A stretch of DNA of 64,000 nucleotides from Hoeflea_A sp965204935 (GTDB lineage: Bacteria; Pseudomonadota; Alphaproteobacteria; Rhizobiales; Rhizobiaceae). Position numbers and translations under genes: made by a program. Positions 1 through 9,391 of the stretch are shown piece after piece; position 1 is the stretch's first letter; each line of letters opens with the position of its first letter. Below the pieces are notes generated by a model, which had not been told where the DNA came from, made no database searches, and worked only from the letters and a program-made list of their open reading frames with translations. The stretch is from NCBI RefSeq assembly GCF_965204935.1, contig NZ_CBDBFO010000001.1. The stretch is one strand, 5' to 3'.

Positions 1-1788
1 CTGGAGCGGGCCGTCGAGGTCCTGAGCGAGGCAGGCCTCAAGGTCATTCTCGGGACACCGACGGCAACGCCGCCGAAATGGCTGGTCGACGAGATGCCGG
101 ACATGCTGCCGGTCGACCGGGAGGGCAAGATCCTGGGCTTCGGCTCACGCCGCCACTATTGCTTCTCGCATCCGGGTTACCGCCACGAATGTATGCGTAT
201 CGTCAGGGCGCTTGCCGAACGCCTCGGCAAACACCCGGCGGTGGCCGGGTGGCAGGTCGACAATGAATATGGCTGCCATGATACGGCACGGTCCTGGTCC
301 GAGGCGTCCCTGACAACATTCCGGCAGTGGCTGAAGGACAAATACGGCACCATCGAACAACTGAACGAGGCGTGGGGCACCGTTTTCTGGTCGAAGGAGT
401 ATACGAGCTTCTTCGCCATTGACCTGCCGGGCCTTGCCCCGGCAGAGATCAATCCGGCGCACCGCATGGATTTCTACCGGTTCTCGTCAGATCAGGTCAT
501 TGAATTCAACCGCCTGCAGTCCGATCTGCTGCGCAAGCTGTCGCCGGGCCGCGACATCATCCATAATTTCATGGGAAGAACCCTTGAGTTCGACCACTTC
601 TCGGTCGGCGCGGATCTCGATGTCTCGAGCTGGGATTCCTATCCACTGGGTTTCCTGGAAGACCGCTCCGATGCCGATGACGACTGGCGGCAGCGCTTTG
701 CCCGTACCGGCGATCCTGACTTCCAGGCCTTTCACCACGATTTGTACCGCGCAACATCGGGTGGCCGATGGTGGGTGATGGAGCAGCAGCCCGGTCCGGT
801 CAACTGGGCCGATCACAATCCGGCACCGCGCGACGGCATGGTCCGACTGTGGACCCTGGAGGCGGTGGCTCACGGCGCCGAGGTCGTCAGCTACTTCCGC
901 TGGAAGCAGGCGCCATTTGCGCAGGAGCAGATGCACTCCGGACTGCTTCGTCCTGATGGCGTGGAGGCCGAGGGTTTCTACGAGGCCGAAAGTGCGGTCG
1001 AGGCCATGTCGAAGCTGGAGATGACCGGCACCTCCAGAGCGGAGGTTGCGATCGTCTACGACTATCAGTCGTCATGGGCCTGGGAGGTGCAGCCACAAGG
1101 CCGGGAATTCGACTATTTCCGGCTTGTGTTCGATCACTACCGGGCGCTGCGGCGCAAGGGTCTTTCCGTCGATATTCTGCCCTCCGACACCGAAGACCTG
1201 TCCGGCTACGGCCTTGTCCTGATCCCGGGGCTTTTTGCCTGGAACGAAACGCTGGTCACAGCGCTGCGAAACTATGAGGGCGTCGCGCTGATCGGGCCAC
1301 GGACCGGTTCCAAGACGACCAACTTCTCGATCCCGGAGAAGCTGCCGCCCGATTTGCCGGCCGATCTTGCCGATGTCGTGGTGAGCCGCGTTGAAAGCCT
1401 GCGTCCCGACTGTCCGGTGGGTCTTGCCGGAGGGGCCGGCAAGGTGAAATTCTGGCGCGAATTCCTGGTCACCGGCGAGAGGTGCCAGTCCGAAATTGCC
1501 AGCGAAGACGGGTGGCCGGTGATGGTGCGCCAAAACAACCTCCATTATCTCGGCGGCTGGCCGGACGATCTGCTGCTTGACGAGATCATCGGAAGGCTGA
1601 CAACCGCGGCCGGCGTGTCGACCATCGATCTCCCGGACGGTGTCCGCCAGCGGCGGCATGGCGACCTGACATTCGTCTTCAATTACGGCGACACGGCTGT
1701 CGATCTTGCCACGCTCGGCATTGCGGGAACGCCGGTGATCGGCGGCAGTGAGCTGGCACCTTCGGAGGTTGCGGCGATCCGGCCGTAA
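1..1788 (+). CDS. Beta-galactosidase, GH42 family (5' end outside window)
   Basis: The frame is open from the first base, so the N-terminus lies outside the window; 595 residues are visible against roughly 650-690 for the family. GH42 enzymes hydrolyse terminal beta-galactosides. Visible hallmarks are the GTPTATPPKWL segment near the start, the acid/base region WQVDNEYG (Glu codon at 265-267) and the nucleophile region VMEQQPG (Glu codon at 781-783). The later part fits the trimerisation and small C-terminal domains. No signal peptide can be judged. A phosphohexomutase follows 131 bp downstream on the same strand, so a sugar-use context is plausible. Family assignment is firm; the exact galactoside is not known. 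Confidence 0.93.
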   Translation: MERAVEVLSEAGLKVILGTPTATPPKWLVDEMPDMLPVDREGKILGFGSRRHYCFSHPGYRHECMRIVRALAERLGKHPAVAGWQVDNEYGCHDTARSWSEASLTTFRQWLKDKYGTIEQLNEAWGTVFWSKEYTSFFAIDLPGLAPAEINPAHRMDFYRFSSDQVIEFNRLQSDLLRKLSPGRDIIHNFMGRTLEFDHFSVGADLDVSSWDSYPLGFLEDRSDADDDWRQRFARTGDPDFQAFHHDLYRATSGGRWWVMEQQPGPVNWADHNPAPRDGMVRLWTLEAVAHGAEVVSYFRWKQAPFAQEQMHSGLLRPDGVEAEGFYEAESAVEAMSKLEMTGTSRAEVAIVYDYQSSWAWEVQPQGREFDYFRLVFDHYRALRRKGLSVDILPSDTEDLSGYGLVLIPGLFAWNETLVTALRNYEGVALIGPRTGSKTTNFSIPEKLPPDLPADLADVVVSRVESLRPDCPVGLAGGAGKVKFWREFLVTGERCQSEIASEDGWPVMVRQNNLHYLGGWPDDLLLDEIIGRLTTAAGVSTIDLPDGVRQRRHGDLTFVFNYGDTAVDLATLGIAGTPVIGGSELAPSEVAAIRP

Positions 1789-1919
1789 ACTGCAATCCAG
1801 AGGTAGAAGCCGTTTCAGTCGGCAGTTGTTTCCGCAACTGGGCGATGGTATCGCAATGCCGGGCGATAACTTCGCGGCACCCATTCGTTAATCCGTCAGC
1901 TTTACCGGAAAAACCGACC

Positions 1920-3278
1920 ATGAGCTCAGCCTTCAAAGCCTATGATGTCCGCGGCGAAATACCGGGACAGGTCAATGTTCCGTTCGCCTACCGGTTCGGT
2001 CAGGCGGTCGCCGCACAAATGCCGCGCCGTGTTGCCGTCGTCGGCCATGACATGCGGCAAGACAGCCCGGCGCTGGCCTCGGCCATTGCACAGGGCCTGC
2101 TTGACAGCGGCGTCGATGTGCTACCGCTCGGCCAGTGCGGAACCGAGGAGGTTTATTTCCATACCGACAACAGCGGCGCCGACGCCGGGCTGATGGTGAC
2201 GGCCAGCCACAATCCGAGGGACTATAACGGTATAAAAATGGTGCTCGACGGCGCCCGCGCGGCAACCCGCGACAACGCGCTCGAGCCGCTTGAGAAACTG
2301 GTTTACTCGGACCGAAAATTCCCGGTTGTCGCCGACTATGACAAACGCGGACTTCTGGCGCCGAAACTGAGCAAGGCGCCTTATGTGGAGCGCCTCCTGA
2401 AACAGGTCGAGGGCCTCGACCTCAAACCGCTGAAGATCGTTTGCCATGCAGGGAACGGCTGCGCCGGACCGATTATCGACCTTCTCGAGGATCATCTGCC
2501 CTTTACCTTCATCAAGGTCGATCACGAACCCGATCCCCTCCTGCCAAACGGCATTCCCAATCCGCTGCTGCCGGAACGGCGCGAACGCGCGCAGCATGCG
2601 GTTGTCGAACACGGCGCGGATCTCGGTCTTGCCTGGGACGGCGATTTCGACCGCTGCTTCTTCTATGACGAACAGGGCAATTTCGTTGAAGGCTATTACC
2701 TGGTCGGGCTGATTGCCCAGACAATGCTGCGCACCCATCCCGGCGGCACGATCCTCTACGATCCACGCCTGACGTGGAACACCATCGACGCGGTGGAAAA
2801 GGCCGGCGGCATAGCCAAGATCTGCCGAACCGGGCATGCGTTTTTCAAGCAGATGCTGCGCGATGAAGACGCCGTCTATGGCGGCGAAATGAGTGCGCAT
2901 CACTATTTCCGCGATTTCAGCTATTGCGATACCGGAATGCTGCCCTGGTTGGCGGTTGTCGCAGAAATGTCGGCCACGGGCGCAAAGCTGAGCGAGATGG
3001 TCGAAGCGCGGATCAAGGCATTTCCCTGTTCCGGTGAAATCAATTTCACGGTATCCGATTCAGACCTGGTGCTGAAAAAGATCGCCGACCATTTCGACCG
3101 TTCCTATCCGGCTGTCGAGACCATTGACGGGCTGAGCATGGCTTTTGACGATTGGCGTTTCAATGTTCGCGCGTCCAACACGGAGCCGCTGTTGCGGCTC
3201 AATGTCGAAGCGCGCGGCAATTCCGGTCTCGTCGCCGACAGGGTCCAGGAAATCTCGGCGATCATCGAAGCTGACTGA
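1920..3278 (+). CDS. Phosphomannomutase/phosphoglucomutase (alpha-D-phosphohexomutase)
   Basis: A 452-residue enzyme that interconverts hexose 1- and 6-phosphates, feeding GDP-mannose and other nucleotide-sugar routes in the cytoplasm. It begins MSSAFKAYDVRG, typical for the family. The catalytic phosphoserine loop TASHNP has its Ser at residue 96, the metal loop DGDFDR starts at residue 240, the sugar-recognition loop is GGEMSAHHYF, and the C-terminal phosphate-binding loop is RASNTEPLLRL. The reading frame extends upstream, but the chosen ATG matches the usual family N-terminus. Length and all four loops are complete, so it should be active. Whether mannose or glucose phosphate is preferred cannot be read from sequence. 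Confidence 0.95.
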   Translation: MSSAFKAYDVRGEIPGQVNVPFAYRFGQAVAAQMPRRVAVVGHDMRQDSPALASAIAQGLLDSGVDVLPLGQCGTEEVYFHTDNSGADAGLMVTASHNPRDYNGIKMVLDGARAATRDNALEPLEKLVYSDRKFPVVADYDKRGLLAPKLSKAPYVERLLKQVEGLDLKPLKIVCHAGNGCAGPIIDLLEDHLPFTFIKVDHEPDPLLPNGIPNPLLPERRERAQHAVVEHGADLGLAWDGDFDRCFFYDEQGNFVEGYYLVGLIAQTMLRTHPGGTILYDPRLTWNTIDAVEKAGGIAKICRTGHAFFKQMLRDEDAVYGGEMSAHHYFRDFSYCDTGMLPWLAVVAEMSATGAKLSEMVEARIKAFPCSGEINFTVSDSDLVLKKIADHFDRSYPAVETIDGLSMAFDDWRFNVRASNTEPLLRLNVEARGNSGLVADRVQEISAIIEAD

Positions 3279-3290
3279 TCGCCGGGCAAT

Positions 3291-4118
3291 TCAGCTGCCG
3301 CCGTCCTTTGCGTTGGGATAAAAAAGCTGCTGGCCATCAAGCCGGAATGCGGCAATCGCCGCCTGGCCCTCTGGCCCAAGCAACCATTCGACAAACCGCC
3401 CCGACGCCGCCTGCTTGACATTCGGACAATGGGCCGGATCGATGGTGACGATGCCGTATTGATTGAACAGGGCAGGATCGCCCTCGACCAGGATCGTGTG
3501 TCCGGCCTGGTTGCCGAAACTGATCCAGCTTGCGCGATCGGTCAGGGCATAGGCGTCCATGGCGACGGCCACGTTCAGTGTCGCCCCCATGCCGGACCCG
3601 GTTTCGCGGTACCAGCCTCCGCTGTGGGCGGCAGGATCGACGCCGATGCCGCCCCACAAAGAGAGTTCCTTCTTGTGGGTCCCGGAATCATCACCGCGCG
3701 AGACAAAGACCGAGTGCCCGCCGGCAATCTTCCTGAGCGCAGCTCCCACATCCGTCACCTCGCCAATCCTCGCAGGATCGGCGGACGGGCCGACAAGAAC
3801 AAAGTCGTTGTACATCACATCGTGCCGCTCCTTGCCGCCGCCACTGGCAACGAAGGCCTCTTCCGCTGCCCTCGAATGCACGAGAAGCAGATCAGCATCG
3901 CAATTGCCGGCATTCTTGATCGCCTGACCGGTACCAACCGCGACGACGCGCACCTGAATGCCGGTTTTGTTCTCGAATTCCGGCAGCAGGTGATCGTAGA
4001 GGCCCGAATTCTGGGTCGATGTCGTTGACTGCAGCAGGATGAACTCTGCCGCCGAGACGGGCACGGCAACGACCGAAACCGACACAAGCAACAGGAGATC
4101 GCGTAACTTGTCGATCAT
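3291..4118 (-). CDS. tupA: Tungstate-type ABC transporter substrate-binding protein
   Basis: A 275-residue periplasmic oxyanion-binding protein with an N-terminal signal peptide (about residues 1-23, ending SAA). The motif TTSTQNSGL just after the mature N-terminus is characteristic of TupA-type tungstate binders. The start has a good ribosome site (GGAGG). It is the last gene of a three-gene operon with order permease, ATPase, binding protein; the binding protein usually comes first. It is convergent with the phosphohexomutase, 12 bp away. Tungstate is the best guess from family; molybdate or another oxyanion is possible. Confidence 0.9.
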   Translation of the reverse strand: MIDKLRDLLLLVSVSVVAVPVSAAEFILLQSTTSTQNSGLYDHLLPEFENKTGIQVRVVAVGTGQAIKNAGNCDADLLLVHSRAAEEAFVASGGGKERHDVMYNDFVLVGPSADPARIGEVTDVGAALRKIAGGHSVFVSRGDDSGTHKKELSLWGGIGVDPAAHSGGWYRETGSGMGATLNVAVAMDAYALTDRASWISFGNQAGHTILVEGDPALFNQYGIVTIDPAHCPNVKQAASGRFVEWLLGPEGQAAIAAFRLDGQQLFYPNAKDGGS

Positions 4119-4135
4119 GGAGCCTCCGCAAACAC

Positions 4136-4891
4136 TCAGATCAGGATCTTGCCGGCGATGAAGGCTTCCGCTTCCGGCGTTTCGGGTGCGGCGAAAAAAC
4201 GGTCCGTCGGGACATGCTCGACGATCCTGCCGCGGTGCATGAAGATAGTCTCGTTACCCAGGCGCCGGGCCTGCGCAAGGTCGTGAGCAATCAGCACGAT
4301 GCGCATGCCGTCATCGCTGGCACTCTTGACCATGGCCTCGATGGTCTGCATGGAGGCCGGATCAAGACTGGATGTCGGCTCGTCGAGGAACAGCAGATCC
4401 GGCCCGGCCGCCAGGGCACGTGTCAGCGCCAGACGCTGCATCTCGCCGCCCGAGAGCACCCGCGCCGAAGCATTGGCCAGCGCCAGCAACCCGGCAGCCT
4501 CCAGCGCCCTTTGAGCCTGGGCGCGCGCCTGATCCGGTGAACTGCCGACAGCCCGCAACGCGTATTCGACATTCGCCCGCACAGAGCGACGCAGCAGCAC
4601 CGGCCGCTGAAGGACCATGCCGAAACGGCAATAACGCTGGCGGTCCGGCGGTTCGCCATTCCAGAGGACCCGTCCGGAATCCGGCGCCCGTAGACCGGCC
4701 ATGACGTTAAGCAGCAGCGATTTGCCGGCACCGTTGGGACCGACGAGAACCGTCGTTCCGCGGCCACCGATGGTCAATGCCTCAACGTCGAGCAGTACCC
4801 TGCCCTTGCGGCGCACAAAGAGACGATCGGCAGTGACGGGCAATATCGGTTTTGTTGCCGCCTGCTGGCCTGAACGGGCCGGTTCATGCAT
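4136..4891 (-). CDS. tupC: Tungstate-type ABC transporter ATP-binding protein
   Basis: The nucleotide-binding subunit of the importer. Walker A is GPNGAGKS, the signature motif is LSGGEMQR, and Walker B is LLFLDEPTSSLD. The start chosen begins MHEPARSG; it overlaps the end of the permease gene by 8 bp (ATGCATGA), which implies translational coupling. A longer frame upstream exists but would lie inside the permease gene. The encoded protein is 251 residues, normal for this subunit. It drives uptake with the permease upstream and the binding protein downstream. Confidence 0.92.
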   Translation of the reverse strand: MHEPARSGQQAATKPILPVTADRLFVRRKGRVLLDVEALTIGGRGTTVLVGPNGAGKSLLLNVMAGLRAPDSGRVLWNGEPPDRQRYCRFGMVLQRPVLLRRSVRANVEYALRAVGSSPDQARAQAQRALEAAGLLALANASARVLSGGEMQRLALTRALAAGPDLLFLDEPTSSLDPASMQTIEAMVKSASDDGMRIVLIAHDLAQARRLGNETIFMHRGRIVEHVPTDRFFAAPETPEAEAFIAGKILI

Positions 4892-5591
4892 AGGCAGATC
4901 TTTCGGCAGCGGCGCGCAGCAGGAAGACCAGCGCATTGACGGCAAAGGCGATGATGACCAGGATCAGGCCAAGACCGAGCGCCAGAGCCAGGTTGCCCTT
5001 TGACGTTTCGAGAGCGATCGCCGTCGTCATGACACGGGTGACATGGTTGATGTTGCCGCCGACAATAATAACCGCTCCAACCTCTGCAACGGCACGCCCG
5101 AAGCCGGCAAGCAAGGCCGTCATCAGGCTGTAGCGACCCTCCCACAAAAGTGTGCGCAGCCGGGCAACCGAACCAAGACCAAAGAGCTTCAGTTGGTCGC
5201 GATACTCGCCGTTGAGATCCTCGAGTGTCTGGCGGGCCAGTGCCGCGATTATCGGCACCACAAGAATTGTCTGGGCGATGATCATGGCGGTCGGCGTGTA
5301 GAGCAGCTGCAATGGACCAAGGGCCCCGGCGTTTGACAGCAATAGGTAGACGACGAGCCCGACGACGACCGGCGGCAGGCCCATAAGCGCCGTGACCGTT
5401 ACAATCACGACACCACGTCCGGGAAACCGCGTCACCGCGAGGAAGGCGCCCAGCGGCAATCCGATGATCGTGGCGATGAACACGGCGGTTATGCTGACCT
5501 TCAGCGACAGCCAGACAATTTCGATCAGTCCGGGATTCAGTCCCAGGACAAGCCGGAAGGCTTCAAAAAATGATGCGGCGAAATCCTGCAT
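4884..5591 (-). CDS. tupB: Tungstate-type ABC transporter permease
   Basis: A 235-residue inner-membrane permease with several strongly hydrophobic segments. The cytoplasmic coupling region is visible around EVGAVIIVGGNI, with the upstream ALLAGFGRAVAE segment typical of TupB and of molybdate/sulfate permeases. It is the first gene of the operon and is translationally coupled to the ATPase. The 120-bp gap to the GGDEF/EAL gene upstream should hold the operon promoter, but no clear operator or riboswitch was recognised there. Confidence 0.9.
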   Translation of the reverse strand: MQDFAASFFEAFRLVLGLNPGLIEIVWLSLKVSITAVFIATIIGLPLGAFLAVTRFPGRGVVIVTVTALMGLPPVVVGLVVYLLLSNAGALGPLQLLYTPTAMIIAQTILVVPIIAALARQTLEDLNGEYRDQLKLFGLGSVARLRTLLWEGRYSLMTALLAGFGRAVAEVGAVIIVGGNINHVTRVMTTAIALETSKGNLALALGLGLILVIIAFAVNALVFLLRAAAERSAYA

Positions 5592-5711
5592 GGTCCAGCG
5601 CTGCCCCGTCGAATTGGCGGTTCCGGCGCATTAAATACGGCAAGATGCGCCAGCATCATACCCAAAACGGCAAAAACGGGGGCACCAACGTCAAGCCTGT
5701 CGCCGGCGGGA

Positions 5712-7061
5712 CTAGGAACGAGCGACCGCCCGGGAATGGTTGGTGTTGATGAACAACTGCGCCTGATCCGCGCTCATCGGCCGTCCGTAGAGATATCCCT
5801 GGCCAATGGAACAGCCCAGTCCGAGCAGTTTGTCCGCCTGTTCGACCGTTTCGATGCCCTCGGCGACAACTTCCAGATCAAGGCCCTCGCACAAGGCGAT
5901 AATCGCCTTGATTATGTGCTCCGACGGCCGGTCTCGGGTGATCTCGGAAACAAAGGCCCGGTCGATCTTGACCTTGTCGAGCGCGATCTCACGCAACCTG
6001 CCGAGACTGGATTGACCGGTGCCGAAATCGTCCAGCGAGATCGAAACACCCTCGGCGCGCAGGCTGTCGATGATGCTGTTGGCGATTTCCGGATCGGCCA
6101 TCATTGCCGTCTCGGTTATCTCCAGACCGAGCCGGCGCGGGTCGAACCCCACCGAATGGAGGATCGCCATGATCTTCTCGTGGGTGGACGGGTCCAGCAA
6201 CTGGGCCGATGACAGGTTGAACGACAGGAACATCTCGCCCGGCCAGCCAAGCGCCGTATTTGTCGCCTTCTTCAGCATTGTTTCGGTCAGCGGTTCAATG
6301 ATGCCGCGTTCCTCGGCCAGGGGAATGAAGGTGGCCGGGGAAACAAAGCCGAGTTCCGGATCGTTCCAGCGGGCCAGCGCTTCGAAACCGATCGGCACAC
6401 CGTCGCGAAGGTCAACGATGGGCTGGAAATGCACATCCACTTCATCGGCGATGATGGCGCGCCGGAGCGCCTGCTCGAGCTGCGTCGCGCGCTTCATCTC
6501 CTCGGCAATGTCAACCGAATAGACGGTGACCTGTCCGCGGCCGCGACGCTTTGACTGATAAAGTGCCGTGTCGACGCTTTCCATCAGCGCGCCGTAGTCT
6601 TCGCCGGCATAGGGATAGATGGCGAACCCGAATGACGAAGAAAGGCGGACGGAGCGCTTGCCGAGGTCATAGGGTGCGGACAGCACATCCTTGAAAAGGT
6701 CGCTGATTTTCTCGGCACCATTTTGGTCGAATACAAGTGGCAGGACAAATGCGAAGGCGTCGTTTTCCAGCCGCACCGCCACCGCACCGGACGGCATGCA
6801 CGCGCGCAACCGGTGGGCCACCTGGCACAGAATGTCATCGCCCGCGGTATGGCCGAACAGATCATTGATCGGCCTGAATCCATCGAGATTGACCAGACCG
6901 ACTGTAAAGGGCGCCGGATCGAGCGACCGTTCGTGCACCAGTTTGGTGATCTTGTCGCGAAGTCTTGCCCGGTTGCCCAAACCGGTCAGCGGGTCGGTAT
7001 AAGATGCCGTATGGACCGCGCTGCCGACCCTTGCGCGGGTATTGGTCAGTTCGACTGACAT
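5712..7061 (-). CDS. GGDEF-EAL protein, probable c-di-GMP phosphodiesterase with degenerate GGDEF
   Basis: A 449-residue soluble protein with no membrane segment or obvious sensor domain. Residues 24-185 form a GGDEF fold (DPLTGLGNRARL at the start), but the active-site loop reads LENDAF at residues 98-103 instead of GGDEF, so cyclase activity is unlikely. Residues about 200-440 are an EAL domain with the expected catalytic set: EAL at 227-229, FNLS at 281-284, EITE at 314-317, DDFGTG at 344-349, KID at 365-367, EGIE at 401-404 and QGY at 421-423. By family knowledge it should hydrolyse c-di-GMP, perhaps with the degenerate domain as an allosteric GTP site. It appears monocistronic. Confidence 0.92.
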   Translation of the reverse strand: MSVELTNTRARVGSAVHTASYTDPLTGLGNRARLRDKITKLVHERSLDPAPFTVGLVNLDGFRPINDLFGHTAGDDILCQVAHRLRACMPSGAVAVRLENDAFAFVLPLVFDQNGAEKISDLFKDVLSAPYDLGKRSVRLSSSFGFAIYPYAGEDYGALMESVDTALYQSKRRGRGQVTVYSVDIAEEMKRATQLEQALRRAIIADEVDVHFQPIVDLRDGVPIGFEALARWNDPELGFVSPATFIPLAEERGIIEPLTETMLKKATNTALGWPGEMFLSFNLSSAQLLDPSTHEKIMAILHSVGFDPRRLGLEITETAMMADPEIANSIIDSLRAEGVSISLDDFGTGQSSLGRLREIALDKVKIDRAFVSEITRDRPSEHIIKAIIALCEGLDLEVVAEGIETVEQADKLLGLGCSIGQGYLYGRPMSADQAQLFINTNHSRAVARS

Positions 7062-7227
7062 TGTTTCTTCCTTGCGCCCAAATGGTGGAGGAACACCATA
7101 TCCATGGGACAGGATGGCCTGCTTTCGTTAAGAAACAGCTATCGGCGGGTGGTGGAATTTTGGAACTATCTTCCGCAAATCATTGAAATTTTGCGGAAAA
7201 TATCACGTAAACAGTAATCCGGGGATC

Positions 7228-8148
7228 TCAGCTGGCGGCACCGCGCCTTTGCGGCGCCGCAATGGCACATATCGCCAGGATGAGCCCGCTGACAGTAGCG
7301 ATCATTCCTGCTGCGCTGACGCTGAAACCGCTTCCGATCAGCGCCATGCCACTTCCTGCCGCCCAGAAACCCGCGACCGCGGAAACAAAGGCGAACAGCA
7401 CGCTCCACCATAATTGCGGAAGCAGCCTGTTGGTCATCAGGCGCGCGGCCGCCGCAGGACAGATCAGCATGGCGATCGTGATGATGGCGCCGACAGCCTC
7501 GAATGCGGTGACCGCGACGATGGCAACGAGCGAAATCAACGCCGCGCCGATAAAGCGTACCGGAACGCCCGCGGCCTGTGCGAAGACGGGATCGAAGGTG
7601 GAAACAACAAGCTGTCGCCAGAAAACGGCCAGGAAAACCAGAACGACCACCAGCGTAAAGGCAACGCGGCCAAGCTGTGGCGGCAGGTCGGCAAGCGCGG
7701 CCGGGTCGAGGAGCGCCTTTGCATCGATGCCGGACAGCCAGACGAGGCTTTCCAGATTGCCGTAGAGCGCGTGTTCCACATCGAAGTGGACCTCGCGTGT
7801 GTTGCTTTGTTCGAGCAGCACGACCCCGAGGGCAAAGAGCGCAGTGAATACCACGCCCATCGCCGCTCCCGGCTCGACCTTGCCGAGATTGCGCACCAGT
7901 TCGATCAGCAGCGCCGAGATCAGCGCGGCGGCGGCGGCACCCAGCAGCATCGGCCAGACGGTGATTGACCCGGTGATGATGAACGCAACGACGATGCCGG
8001 GAAGCACGACGTGACTGACGGCATCGCCCATCAGGCTCTGCTTCCTCAAGACGAGGAAGTTGCCCAGCAGCGCGCACGACACCGCGGCCAGCGCGCCGAT
8101 CGCCATGGGGACAAGGACCAGACCGATGTAAAGACCGCCCATGCTCAC
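7228..8148 (-). CDS. Metal ABC transporter permease (MntD/SitD/TroD type)
   Basis: A 306-residue integral membrane protein of the ABC-3 family that imports Mn, Fe or Zn. Motifs near the N-terminus, LRKQSLMGDAVSHVVLPG, and the later AVGAIITIAMLICPAAAARL are typical. It is the last gene of the four-gene operon and overlaps the preceding permease by 4 bp (ATGA). The presence of two different permeases fits Mnt/Sit/Tro systems better than ZnuABC, which has one. Which metal is carried cannot be settled here. Confidence 0.9.
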   Translation of the reverse strand: MSMGGLYIGLVLVPMAIGALAAVSCALLGNFLVLRKQSLMGDAVSHVVLPGIVVAFIITGSITVWPMLLGAAAAALISALLIELVRNLGKVEPGAAMGVVFTALFALGVVLLEQSNTREVHFDVEHALYGNLESLVWLSGIDAKALLDPAALADLPPQLGRVAFTLVVVLVFLAVFWRQLVVSTFDPVFAQAAGVPVRFIGAALISLVAIVAVTAFEAVGAIITIAMLICPAAAARLMTNRLLPQLWWSVLFAFVSAVAGFWAAGSGMALIGSGFSVSAAGMIATVSGLILAICAIAAPQRRGAAS

Positions 8149-9377
8149 CCCTGCCCTGCCGGCAGGGCACCGGACGGACCGGCAAACTGCCTCTCGAGCT
8201 CTTCAATCTCGGTGGTCGTCAGACGGTCCGCGATGGGATCGAGCCGCATGCGTGCGGCACGATAGGCGGCAGCCGGATTGTCACGCAGATAAATCGTCCA
8301 CAGCGCCTCTTCCCGGGCGGCGGTCTCGGCTGCATCGAGACCGGCCTGGGTCGGTGTCCCGTCGCCATGGATGAGGTTCTCTGATTTCAATACCTTGATC
8401 GTATCATGGTCATAGATCGCTTCACCCCGCAAAATGGCCAACAGACCCTGGCGCCTGTGAACTTTTCGCGAAAAGGCCCGCGCCCGGTATAGGCCGTAGA
8501 ACACGCCGCGGGCCGGTGCGAAGAGCAGTGACAGGGCAAATATGACCGCGGCGGTCAGTACAATGACGGGTCCGGCCGGAAAGTTCGGAACGGATGCCGA
8601 GAGCGCGGTGCCGATAAAGCCCGAGGCGGCACCGACAAGCCCGCTGACAATGATCATCGTATTGGTCTTTTCCGTCCAGAAGCGCGCCGCGACCGGCGGG
8701 ATGATCAGCAGTGCGACCACAAGGATGAGGCCGACGATCCGCAGGCCCGTCACCGTGACAGCCATGACAAGCAACATCAGCAGCAAATCCGTGCGGCGGA
8801 TATCGATGCCGGACGTGCGTGCAAATGTCTCGTCAAAACACACCAGCGTCAGCGGCCGGCGGAAAAGGAAAACCAGGAAAGCGACGAGAAAAGCCAGTGC
8901 CGCCAGCGTGTATGCCTCGTTGCGCAGCATGCCGGAGGTCGATCCGAGCAGAAAGCTGCCGATGCCGGCCTGGCGCCCGATGCCAAGCGACTGGATGATG
9001 GTCAGCAAGACGACACCGAGACCGAAGAATGAGGAAAGCACGGCGCCGATCGCGGCGTCGGAATTCAACCGCGTGCGTCGTGTCAGCCACTCGACAGCCG
9101 CGAGCCCGATCATGGCGCTGATTGCTGCGCCGAGCAAAAGCCCTGGAAGGAACCGGCCCGACCCGCCAAATGCGGCCATCAGCAGAAACGCGATACCGAC
9201 GCCCGGCAGGGTCGCATGGCTCAAGGCATCGGATACAAGCGAACGCCGACGCAGCAGGAGATACGTCCCGACCGTTCCGCCGGCCCAGCCAAGCAGGATG
9301 GCGCCGATAGCGACTATGGCAGTGTTGTAGCCGGCGCTGAAGGTCAGCGCGTTGATAAAAGCGGCAATATCGATCAT
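8145..9377 (-). CDS. Metal ABC transporter permease with long C-terminal extension (MntC/TroC type)
   Basis: A 410-residue ABC-3 permease. The membrane part covers about residues 1-285 and carries LRRRSLVSDALSHATLPGVG near the N-terminus. It is followed by about 120 soluble residues, absent from ordinary 280-residue permeases, containing a basic region (ARAFSRKVHRRQG) and a helical segment ending near LERQFAGPSG. Some MntC/TroC proteins carry a similar tail resembling part of a DtxR-type regulator; here that resemblance is an inference. The gene lies 14 bp after the ATPase gene and overlaps the second permease by 4 bp. Confidence 0.9.
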   Translation of the reverse strand: MIDIAAFINALTFSAGYNTAIVAIGAILLGWAGGTVGTYLLLRRRSLVSDALSHATLPGVGIAFLLMAAFGGSGRFLPGLLLGAAISAMIGLAAVEWLTRRTRLNSDAAIGAVLSSFFGLGVVLLTIIQSLGIGRQAGIGSFLLGSTSGMLRNEAYTLAALAFLVAFLVFLFRRPLTLVCFDETFARTSGIDIRRTDLLLMLLVMAVTVTGLRIVGLILVVALLIIPPVAARFWTEKTNTMIIVSGLVGAASGFIGTALSASVPNFPAGPVIVLTAAVIFALSLLFAPARGVFYGLYRARAFSRKVHRRQGLLAILRGEAIYDHDTIKVLKSENLIHGDGTPTQAGLDAAETAAREEALWTIYLRDNPAAAYRAARMRLDPIADRLTTTEIEELERQFAGPSGALPAGQG

Positions 9378-9391
9378 CGGTCCCGGCCCGC

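Noticed and set aside
1072..1884. A 270-codon open frame on the minus strand across the beta-galactosidase end
   Set aside because: It lies opposite a gene with clear GH42 motifs, has low-complexity composition and no recognisable family; high-GC genomes give many such antisense frames.
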